Under the pieces are notes generated by a model that was not told the DNA's origin, made no database searches, and saw only the letters and a list, made by a program, of their open reading frames with translations. From NCBI RefSeq assembly GCF_019649055.1, contig NW_026570244.1, positions 558,001 through 622,000 on the forward strand: a DNA stretch of 64,000 nucleotides, given 5' to 3'. This stretch comes from Paramacrobiotus metropolitanus (lineage: Eukaryota > Tardigrada > Eutardigrada > Parachela > Macrobiotidae). Both the position numbers and the translations under genes were made by a program. This document shows positions 45,641-53,585 of this stretch, piece after piece. The number at the start of each line of letters is the position of its first letter. Within the stretch, counting starts at the first letter, position 1.

Positions 45641-48399
45641 TGAACAATTCTTTTCGCAATCACATGTTTGAACAAAATCCGGTTTTGTGCTATACCGTCC
45701 TCTTCCCTTTGATTGTTCGGTGCAATTCTACGTTGCTTTAGGTAGTTAAAAGCGGTTCAAACTGTTTACGATCTCTTGATAATTACCGTTGACGTGCAAA
45801 ACAGATACGTCCTTCTAATCCCATGTATGAACGTATTCCGATTTTTTACTACACCGTTATCATCCATACGACCGTTTGGTATAATTCCACGTTGCTCGAG
45901 GCAGCTACAAAAGATTCACACTATTAGCAACCTCACGGTACATACCGTGACTGGCATACAAACAGTTCTGTCTGTTATCATAAGCTGAAATCTATATTAA
46001 CGTAACTAATCTTTGGACAAACAATTTTGCCACTGCCGTCGATTCAAAAATATAAAGAACTCGGTTCAATCTTTCGAGATTTTACTCGCTCAGTAAAATA
46101 GTGGTCATTTGAACAACTTTTAAAAAAGTCCTTTTTTTTGAAAAAAACCTGACTATAGCCTTTAAAATCTGGTAAAAAGGCCGAAAAATTAAATCGAATG
46201 AAATGACTGAAAATTTATTTGGCTTAATTTAAGTAACAAAAGTAAGCAATTCAATCTACGACCGTAGATAAGCGGGCTTGAATATGATATCATACAATCA
46301 CGGTCATATATTTCCATGGATATTAGCTGGTCAGTTCTAGAACATTCCATCATCAAAAATGGAGCTGTTTCGTGCTGGCCTAGCTGGCCACAAACAGGAC
46401 ACATCATTTGCAAGCACGCGATATACATCCGTTGGCGCCACTGAACAATTCTTTTTCGCAATCACATGTTTGAACAAAATCCGGTTTTGTGCTATACCAT
46501 CCTCTTCCCTTTGATTGTTCGGTGCAATTCTACGTTGCTTTAGGTAGTTAAAAGCGGTTCAAACTGTTTACGATCTCTTGATAATTACCGTTGACGTGCA
46601 AAACAATCCGTCCTTCTAATCCCATGTATGAACGTATTCCGATTTTTTACTACACCGTTATCATCCATACGACCGTTTGGTATAATTCCACGTTGCTCGA
46701 GGCAGCTACAAAAGATTCACACTATTAGCAACCTCACGGTACATACCGTGACTGGCATACAAACAGTTCTGTCTGTTATCATAAGCTGAAATCTATATTA
46801 ACGTAGCTAATCTTTGGACAAACAATTTTGCCACTGCCGTCGACTCAAAAATATAAAGAACTCGGTTCAATCTTTCGAGATTTTACTCGCTCAGTAAAAT
46901 AGTGGTCATTTGAACAACTTTTAAAAAAGTCCTTTTTTTTGAAAAAAAACCTGACTATATATAGCCTTTAAAAATCTGGTAAAAAGGCCGAAAAATTAAA
47001 TCGAATGAAATGACTGAAAATTTATTTGGCTTAATTTAAGTAACAAAAGTAAGCAATTCAATCTACGACCGTAGATAAGCGGGCTTGAATATGATATCAT
47101 ACAATCACGGTCATATATTTCCATGGATATTAGCTGGTCAGTTCTAGAACATTCCATCATCAAAATGGAGCTGTTTCGTGCTGGCCTAGCTGGCCACAAA
47201 CAGGACACATCATTTGCAAGCACGCGATATACATCCGTTGGCGCCACTGAACAATTCTTTTTCGCAATCACATGTTTGAACAAAATCCGGTTTTGTGCTA
47301 TACCATCCTCTTCCGTATGATTGTGCGGTGCAATTCTACGTTGCTCTAGGTAGTTAAAAGCGGTTCAAACTGTTTACGATCTCACGATAATTACCGTTGA
47401 CGTGCAAAACGATACGTCCTTCTAATCCCATGTATGAACGTATTCCGATTTTTTACTACACCGTTATCATCCTTACGACCGTTTGGTGTAATTCCACGTT
47501 GCTCGAGGCAGCTACAAAAGATTCACACTATTAGCAACCTCACGGTACATACCGTGACTGGCATACAAACAGTTCTGTCTGTTATCATAAGCTGAAATCT
47601 ATATTAACGTAGCTAATCTTTGGACAAACAATTTTGCCACTGCCGTCGACTCAAAAATATAAAGAACTCGGTTCAATCTTTCGAGATTTTACTCGCTCAG
47701 TAAAATAGTGGTCATTTGAACAACTTTTAAAAAAGTCCTTTTTTTTGAAAAAAAACCTGACTATATATAGCCTTTAAAAATCTGGTAAAAAGGCCGAAAA
47801 ATTAAATCGAATGAAATGACTGAAAATTTATTTGGCTTAATTTAAGTAACAAAAGTAAGCAATTCAATCTACGACCGTAGATAAGCGGGCTTGAATATGA
47901 TATCATACAATCACGGTCATATATTTCCATGGATATTAGCTGGTCAGTTCTAGAACATTCCATCATCAAAAATGGAGCTGTTTCGTGCTGGCCTAGCTGG
48001 CCACAAACAGGACACATCATTTGCAAGCACGCGATATACATCCGTTGGCGCCACTGAACAATTCTTTTTCGCAATCACATGTTTGAACAAAACCCGGTTT
48101 TGTGCTATACCATCCTCTTCCGTATGATTGTGCGGTGCAATTCTACGTTGCTCTAGGTAGTTAAAAGCGGTTCAAACTGTTTACGATCTCACGATAATTA
48201 CCGTTGACGTGCAAAACGATACGTCCTTCTAATCCCATGTATGAACGTATTCCGATTTTTTACTACACCGTTATCATCCTTACGACCGTTTGGTGTAATT
48301 CCACGTTGCTCGAGGCAGCTACAAAAGATTCACACTATTAGCAACCTCACGGTACATACCGTGACTGGCATACAAACAGTTCTGTCTGTTATCATAAGC

Positions 48400-49665
48400 T
48401 GAAAGCTATATTAACGTAGCTAATCTTTGGACAAACAATTTTGCCACTGCCGTCGATTCAAAAATATAAAGAACTCGCTTCAATCTTTCGAGATTTTACT
48501 CACTCAGTAACATAGTGGTCATTTGAAAAACTTTTAAAAAAGTCCTTTTTTTGAAAAAAAACCTGACTATATCCTTTAAAAATCTGTTAAAAAGGCCGAA
48601 AAATTAAATCGAATGAAATGACTGAAAATTTATTTGGCTTAATTTAAGAAACAAAAGTAAGCAATTCAATCTACGACCGTAGATAAGCGGGCTTGAATAT
48701 GATATCATACAATCACGGTCATATATTTCCATGGATATTAGCTGGTCAGTTCTAGAACATTCCATCATCAAAAATGGAGCTGTTTCGTGCTGGCCTAGCT
48801 GGCCACAAACAGGACACATCATTTGCAAGCACGCGATATACATCCGTTGGCGCCACTGAACAATTCTTTTTCGCAATCACATGTTTGAACAAAACCCGGT
48901 TTTGTGCTATACCATCCTCTTCCGTATGATTGTGCGGTGCAATTCTACGTTGCTCTAGGTAGTTAAAAGCGGTTCAAACTGTTTACGATCTCACGATAAT
49001 TACCGTTGACGTGCAAAACGATACGTCCTTCTAATCCCATGTATGAACGTATTCCGATTTTTTACTACACCGTTATCATCCTTACGACCGTTTGGTGTAA
49101 TTCCACGTTGCTCGAGGCAGCTACAAAAGATTCACACTATTAGCAACCTCACGGTACATACCGTGACTGGCATACAAACAGTTCTGTCTGTTATCATAAG
49201 CTGAAAGCTATATTAACGTAGCTAATCTTTGGACAAACAATTTTGCCACTGCCGTCGATTCAAAAATATAAAGAACTCGCTTCAATCTTTCGAGATTTTA
49301 CTCACTCAGTAACATAGTGGTCATTTGAAAAACTTTTAAAAAAGTCCTTTTTTTTGAAAAAAAACCTGACTATATCCTTTAAAAATCTGTTAAAAAGGCC
49401 GAAAAATTAAATCGAATGAAATGACTGAAAATTTAATTGGCTTAATTTAAGTAACAAAAGTAAGCAATTCAATCTACGACCGTAGATAAGCGGGCTTGAA
49501 TATGATATCATACAATAACGGTCATATATTTCCATGGATATTAGCTGGTCAGTTCTAGAACATTCCGTCATCAAAAATTGAGCTGTTTCGTGCTGGCCTA
49601 GCTGGCCACAAACAATACACATCATTTGCAAGCACGCGATATACATCCGGTGGCGCCACTGAACA
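48400..49665. repeat. Degenerate right-edge monomers of the array
   Basis: The last copies share private changes (GAAAGCTATATTAACG, GAACTCGCTTCAATC, ACTCACTCAGTAACATAG, ATCTGTTAAAAAGG). The terminal partial copy adds more, such as AATTTAATTGG, CATTCCGTCATC, AAAAATTGAGC and CAATACACATC. The array then stops abruptly at 49665 inside the capsid reading frame. Confidence 0.75.
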
Positions 49666-50819
49666 GTTTACTTAGTTTGGCTGACATGATACTGGAGTTG
49701 GAAGTGGGCATCAAAGTGCGCAAGGGCAGTGGAGAATGGGAAGCGATGACGGCAGCCGATGGTGTTGCGCCCGTCAACAATTTCTTGCATTCTCTGTTTT
49801 CCTCGTGTCACGTGACGGTGGCTAATCGGCTCATCTCGGATGCGGCGACATTTTATCCATACCGTGCTTATCTGGAATCATTGCTATCTTATGCGACCGA
49901 TGCGCAGAATAGTCAACTGACATCGGCAGCTTTCTACCACGATACCGCACTGCGCTTCAACGATGAAACGCTTAGCAAGGGCGAAAAAAACCGCAAAGCT
50001 TTGTTTGATGGTGGAAATTATGTGCAACTTTCGGGCAAGCTCTTTGCGGATCTGTGTGACCAGAGCAAACCGTTGTGCACGGGTGTGCCAGTCAATATCC
50101 GATTAGTAGTCAGCCAACCGGAATTTTCTTTGCGCGTTTGGGATCAGGATGCTACAAAGTCCTTCAAACCATTCATCCGCAACGCGCGACTATCAATTCG
50201 ACGATATATACCATCCCCTGATTTTCTAACGGCTGTGACGGGAGAATTGTTGAAAAAAACCGTAAAGTACCACATTGAACGTGTGATAATGCGTGTGTCC
50301 GATATTGCTCAAAAAACACAGAGCACAGTGGTCAGTAATCTGCAAATTGGACAAATTCCCAAAGTGGTCTTCATTGGATTTGTGGACAGTGAAGATTTTC
50401 ATGGATCAAGTAAACGCAGTCCGTTCAACTTTCAACATTTTAACTTGACGCAAATCAGTGTGGAAGTGGACGGGCAAAGTTTTCCCAACAAACCGTACAT
50501 GGCTGATTTTGAACGGAGCCTATCTTTGGAATGCTATGATGGACTACTAGATACGTTGGGCAATCGACCGAGTCTACAAGGAAGTCTCCCGTTCACGCGC
50601 ACGCAGTACAACCAAGGATATACGCTATATGGGTTTGACCTCACGCCCGGACATACTGGACGCGGACCGTTAACTCTGATCAAACAGGGCAATTTAAGCG
50701 TGTCCGTTTCCTTTGGAAAACCATTGGAAAAAACCATCATGATGGTGTGCATGCTGGTGTACGACAGCGTTATTGAGATCAACCAACACCGTCAGCTGAT
50801 TGCGGACTTTTCAACATGA
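49626..50819 (+). CDS. Polinton/adintovirus-type major capsid protein (hexon-like, F54H12.2-type), 5' truncated
   Basis: The protein resembles the F54H12.2-like family, the double jelly-roll major capsid protein of Polintons and adintoviruses. Family-like stretches in order are LADMILELEV near the start, VNNFLHSLFSSCHVTV, FYPYRAYLESLLSY, SGKLFADLCDQ, GQIPKVVFIGFVDSEDF, SPFNFQHFNLTQISVEVDGQ, GYTLYGFDLTP and LVYDSVIEINQHR near the end. The open frame begins at an ATG at 49626, but its first 13 or so codons are satellite sequence. True capsid coding starts at about 49666. By family comparison several dozen N-terminal residues are missing, so this is a 5'-truncated copy fused to the array. Its stop codon overlaps the start of the protease gene (ATGA, 50816-50819). 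The rest of the frame is intact. I see no promoter for it. Confidence 0.88.
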   Translation: MQARDIHPVAPLNSLLSLADMILELEVGIKVRKGSGEWEAMTAADGVAPVNNFLHSLFSSCHVTVANRLISDAATFYPYRAYLESLLSYATDAQNSQLTSAAFYHDTALRFNDETLSKGEKNRKALFDGGNYVQLSGKLFADLCDQSKPLCTGVPVNIRLVVSQPEFSLRVWDQDATKSFKPFIRNARLSIRRYIPSPDFLTAVTGELLKKTVKYHIERVIMRVSDIAQKTQSTVVSNLQIGQIPKVVFIGFVDSEDFHGSSKRSPFNFQHFNLTQISVEVDGQSFPNKPYMADFERSLSLECYDGLLDTLGNRPSLQGSLPFTRTQYNQGYTLYGFDLTPGHTGRGPLTLIKQGNLSVSVSFGKPLEKTIMMVCMLVYDSVIEINQHRQLIADFST

Positions 50820-51328
50820 ACAGCCAGCAAATCAACGAGGCCTTGCAGGGCCATCCCATCACCAACCAGACTTTTCGTGGTGTTTTTGCCAGTAATGAAG
50901 TACCCCCGTCACTACAACCCTATCCCGCAGCGTGTGTGGTAAATACTGATCCGGCTGACCGAGAAGGAGAGCATTGGATTGCTTTGTATCAAGAAATGGA
51001 TGGAAATATGGAAGTGTTCGACTCGTATGGCAAGAGGCTGGAATCTTACTCGTCAGACTTTGTTAGTTTAACTAAAGAGAATGAAATTGTCTTGCAATCC
51101 GAGCAGTTTCAATCAGAACTCAGTACCGTCTGTGGCCAATATTGTCTGTTTTTCATTTTACGACGATGTAGTGGTGAGTCATTTACGAATATTGTGCATT
51201 TGTTTACTGATAATAAGGCGAGCAACGACAAGATGGTTTGCCAGTACGTTAACTGTTTTTTCAATTTAAAAACAACCATGGTTGATGGAAATCTCATCCG
51301 GCAGATTTGCAAACGATTAATAAAATGA
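50816..51328 (+). CDS. Adenain-like cysteine protease (capsid maturation protease)
   Basis: A 170-residue protein that matches the adenovirus-type/Ulp1-like protease of Polintons, expected to process capsid proteins. The likely catalytic set is present: His53 in GEHWIALY, Asp69 in EVFDSYG, Gln99, and Cys106 in TVCGQYC. The Gln-to-Cys spacing of seven matches adenain. The length is close to the usual one of about 200. The start overlaps the capsid stop as ATGA, hinting at coupled or bicistronic expression. An AATAAA at 51319-51324 overlaps the last codons, a compact arrangement usual in virus-like elements. The frame is intact. Confidence 0.88.
   Translation: MNSQQINEALQGHPITNQTFRGVFASNEVPPSLQPYPAACVVNTDPADREGEHWIALYQEMDGNMEVFDSYGKRLESYSSDFVSLTKENEIVLQSEQFQSELSTVCGQYCLFFILRRCSGESFTNIVHLFTDNKASNDKMVCQYVNCFFNLKTTMVDGNLIRQICKRLIK
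51319..51324 (+). terminator. AATAAA polyadenylation signal overlapping the protease 3' end
   Basis: A canonical AATAAA lies within the last codons of the protease gene, immediately before the TGA stop at 51326-51328. The next gene is convergent and ends at 51410, so the signal is well placed for the capsid/protease transcript. Confidence 0.55.
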
Positions 51329-51409
51329 TCAGCAAAAAATGGGCAGCGCTATTGAACAGTAAATGTGACAGATTATAGGATACAAAGATAATATAATACA
51401 AGAACCCAC

Positions 51410-52312
51410 TTAACATTCGTCAGTTAGCATACGACCTACACGGTCACGCAATTCCTTTCCGTTGCTGGCTAAAAATCCAGCAACGTTTAGCTCCAGTGCT
51501 TGTTCCACGCCCAGTTTGTCTTTGCCAAATAAAATGCCATACACCATCCGCAATTCAGTCAGGCGCTCCATAGCAGCATTCCATTCGCCGTCGGTTGGGC
51601 GCTCCTTACCCGTTCCACCCGTTCCGTCATCGGTCAGCTTGACCAGTCCTACCATTGCTTCCGCTACTTCGCTCAGCAAATCTTTGTACATTAGTCCTTC
51701 CTTGACAGGGTCCGGTTTTCCCAGTTCTTTCTGAATGGCTGCCATGTCTTTAAACAGCTGCATGTCTTGCAACAGTTCCTTCAAGGCATCATAGCACCGC
51801 TCTCCAAAGGAAATGCCATAGCGCGTAGGGTATATATCGCCAGCTGGTTTTTGATGATAGCGACGGATTGTTGCCACATTGGCACTGTTGAAGCGGTTCC
51901 ATCCAAAATACATTCCACCATACAAACGGTATAATGGGGTTAACTTGCCCGTTTCGGCTGAAGAGGCCCGCGTCGCTTCATCCATATCCGTAGTACCCGT
52001 CAGCATCAGAGCAACCAAACGTAAAAATCCAGGTTTGTTGAGGGCAATGCTTTTGCCCCAAGTCGGCTTCCACGAATGATCCGGTTGCTCTTTCCACTCA
52101 CCAAAAACCACGCGGACAACATGCTGGTCGGTCGTGCTGCGGGCAACGTAAACGAATTTGTCGTTGCCTAGACGGTAGACGGGGCGGCCTTGCTGGGTAA
52201 AGGCAAATCGCTGGTGAGGTTTTGCATCCTCCAACTTTGGCTTCTTGACGTCATCCACTTTAGGCTTCCGAGGTCGCTTGTTCGACGGTGGGGGCAAATC
52301 CAGAAACTCCAT
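51410..52312 (-). CDS. Basic protein with two PC4-like segments (putative DNA-binding transcription cofactor)
   Basis: A 300-residue protein with a Pro/Lys-rich basic N-terminus (residues 7-27, NKRPRKPK and KKPKLE). Residues about 41-103 and 126-184 each resemble the PC4/Sub1 (p15 coactivator) single-strand-binding fold: strands, then a P-T-[K/x]-G-[I/K]-S-I/S turn (WKPTWGKSIAL and YPTRYGISFG) followed by a helix. The second is the better match (IRRYHQKPAGDIYPTRYGIS). Residues about 185-300 are helical with no family I recognise. The gene is convergent with the protease and divergent from the 167-residue gene, sharing a control region with it. A TATA-like TTATAAAAAG lies about 41-50 bases upstream of the start codon. 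Homology is judged by eye and is moderate; PC4-type proteins bind DNA and assist RNA polymerase II initiation. The frame is intact. Confidence 0.65.
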   Translation of the reverse strand: MEFLDLPPPSNKRPRKPKVDDVKKPKLEDAKPHQRFAFTQQGRPVYRLGNDKFVYVARSTTDQHVVRVVFGEWKEQPDHSWKPTWGKSIALNKPGFLRLVALMLTGTTDMDEATRASSAETGKLTPLYRLYGGMYFGWNRFNSANVATIRRYHQKPAGDIYPTRYGISFGERCYDALKELLQDMQLFKDMAAIQKELGKPDPVKEGLMYKDLLSEVAEAMVGLVKLTDDGTGGTGKERPTDGEWNAAMERLTELRMVYGILFGKDKLGVEQALELNVAGFLASNGKELRDRVGRMLTDEC

Positions 52313-52567
52313 TTTAGAAAAAAGAACTGAGCTTTCTGAAGAAACTTGTCAGCTTTTTATAATTGGCATACGGAACGTAGTAACAATGGATAGTGATACT
52401 GGTAATTATTGATTGTTACCGACCTGTAACACTCGAATGGGTACTAGTAACTCTGAAAAGTTACCGGTGTAATGTTTCTTAATGACACCTGTAACATTCA
52501 AAAGTGATACCTTCCACAGCTATAAATAGCCGTGTGACGCAGCAGTGGTCATTCATTCTGATCCAAA
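52313..52567. promoter_or_regulatory. Divergent promoter region with TATA boxes and repeated GTAAC/GGTAA motifs
   Basis: This region lies between two divergent genes. On the + strand CTATAAATAG (52521-52530) precedes the 52568 start by about 40 bases. On the - strand TTATAAAAAG (52353-52362) precedes the 52312 start. Between them are many GTAAC, GTTAC and GGTAA words (52379-52510), including the dyad GGTAATTATTGATTGTTACC at 52401-52420. The same GGTAATTATTGA core occurs twice upstream of the polymerase gene (57865 and 57886), and GTGACGCAG is also shared (52534-52542 and 57899-57907). Shared motifs in two control regions of one element suggest common regulation. Confidence 0.65.
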
Positions 52568-53071
52568 ATGGGCACTCCTTGTATTCTAGATGCTGACTGG
52601 TTTGTTATTGCCGGGAAGAAATACATTAAGCAGCTTGCTTTTTACTGCCCGGAAAAAGAACAGCAGGAGTTGTACACTTTTACACTCCCGCGCGTTGCTG
52701 CCAAATACGGTTCATTATTGCGCACCCAAGCTTGCCACTCCCACGGATTGTTGTGGAATACCGAAGGAGAATATCGTCATAACCAAGTGACCTGCGTCCT
52801 GGAGGATATGTTCAACAAAATTGGCCGACTGAATCAAATCCGTTTCTTCGCCAAGGGACTGGAAAAGTGCCGCCTCCTGGAGCAGTACTTATTAGAAGTC
52901 GCCAACCTGGAAAACTTTGGATGCCCGCCGTATCATAAGCTGACCACCCTCCCCGTGTCCACCTTGCGCAAAGCCGTGCGTTTCACGCTGTGGTACTATT
53001 GCGATGCCAAAAATCACCAATGTCGTTGCCGTTGCGGATTTAAACACTACCCTGGACCTGAAGAAAATTGA
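52568..53071 (+). CDS. Uncharacterised 167-residue element protein
   Basis: An intact frame starting 38 bases after a TATA box. I do not recognise the family with certainty. Visible features are an N-terminal ILDADW stretch followed by a beta-rich region (GKKYIKQLAFYCPEK, LYTFTLP), a HSHGLLWNTEGEYR block at about 57-70, IRFFAKGLEKCRLLEQYL at about 91-108, and a Cys/His-rich tail (C145, H150, C152, C154, C156, H160) that could bind metal. The layout is loosely reminiscent of RNase H-fold/DEDD-exonuclease-like proteins common in invertebrate virus-like elements, but the acidic residues needed for such a site are not all evident. Its last 68 bases overlap the TBP-like gene in another frame. Confidence 0.7.
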   Translation: MGTPCILDADWFVIAGKKYIKQLAFYCPEKEQQELYTFTLPRVAAKYGSLLRTQACHSHGLLWNTEGEYRHNQVTCVLEDMFNKIGRLNQIRFFAKGLEKCRLLEQYLLEVANLENFGCPPYHKLTTLPVSTLRKAVRFTLWYYCDAKNHQCRCRCGFKHYPGPEEN

Positions 53072-53522
53072 AAAGGCGCTGCCAATGGCTCAGTATATAC
53101 CCCATCGATTTTCTGGATTGCTTTTGCGCATCTTGGAACCATACAAAGCGCACTGTCAACTTTACCGCAATGGCAAAATCACCGTCAACGGAGCCCGCTC
53201 AGAAGAAGCAGCCCACGAATTGCTGCAACATTTTACTAACATGTTAACCGCTATTGGATATCAATGTACCATTTCTAAATTTCGTATTGTGAATATTGTG
53301 GCTAATCATACTTTTCCTCAACATGTGCAAATTGAAAAATTCAGCAAGCTTTTCCGTTCAAAGTATACACCTGAATTGTTTAGTGGTCTAGCCATCAAGT
53401 GTAGCGTTGGCCGTGCTGTTCTGTTTCCTTCTGGCAAATGTAATTTTCTTGGTCTGAAATCCGCTACTGATTTACCGAAAGCGGTGGAACGCGTCGAAAC
53501 CATGCTTGATCAGTTCAAATAA
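53004..53522 (+). CDS. TATA-binding-protein-like protein (TBP fold, two repeats)
   Basis: A 172-residue protein, the length of a bare TBP core domain. Two tandem repeats are visible. Repeat 1 (about 4-86) has ITNVVAVADL, LDLKKIE, YIPHRFSGLLLRILEP and GKITVNGARSEEAA. Repeat 2 (about 93-171) has FRIVNIVANHTF, YTPELFSGLAIK, VLFPSGK and ERVETMLDQF. In TBP four phenylalanines kink the TATA box. Here repeat 1 keeps RF but has Tyr (QLYRNGK) at its second position, and repeat 2 keeps both (PELF, VLFPSGK). Repeat 2 is shortened before VLFPSGK. There is no N-terminal extension. The start is the ATG at 53004, which overlaps the preceding gene. The gene lies between the element's small proteins and its polymerase, so it is probably element-borne, though capture of a diverged host gene copy cannot be excluded. 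The frame is intact. Confidence 0.88.
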   Translation: MPKITNVVAVADLNTTLDLKKIEKALPMAQYIPHRFSGLLLRILEPYKAHCQLYRNGKITVNGARSEEAAHELLQHFTNMLTAIGYQCTISKFRIVNIVANHTFPQHVQIEKFSKLFRSKYTPELFSGLAIKCSVGRAVLFPSGKCNFLGLKSATDLPKAVERVETMLDQFK

Positions 53523-53530
53523 ATTTATTT
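53517..53530. terminator. Palindromic bidirectional polyadenylation signal
   Basis: AAATAAATTTATTT is self-complementary, giving AATAAA on the + strand (53518-53523, overlapping the TBP-like stop codon) and AATAAA on the - strand (53524-53529, about 57 bases past the polymerase stop). It serves both convergent genes with one 14-base site. Confidence 0.65.
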
Positions 53531-53585
53531 CAACTTGCAGCCATAAGGCAAAATGTTGTATTCCGCATCAACAATGCGACGTTTG

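Larger units (their letters stand above)
254..49665. repeat. Satellite array, about 62 tandem monomers of about 800 bp
   Basis: A marker segment (TTAAATCGAATG) recurs about 62 times, first near 701 and last near 49407, giving a mean spacing of about 798 bp. All copies are head to tail and no other element interrupts them. Most differ by scattered substitutions and by length changes in A/T runs. The array begins at TAGGTAGTTAAA (254) and ends within GCGCCACTGAACA (49665). Both junctions fall in the same sub-repeat about 95 bp apart in phase, so the array is close to a whole number of units. Edge copies are the most diverged, as expected where unequal exchange is least effective. An antisense frame of about 90-106 codons recurs in most copies but is repeatedly broken or extended by run-length changes, and I do not call it a gene. 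Confidence 0.97.

Noticed and set aside
254-49665. Possible CRISPR array or tandem gene cluster
   Set aside because: The units are about 800 bp with no unique spacers, and the context is eukaryotic.
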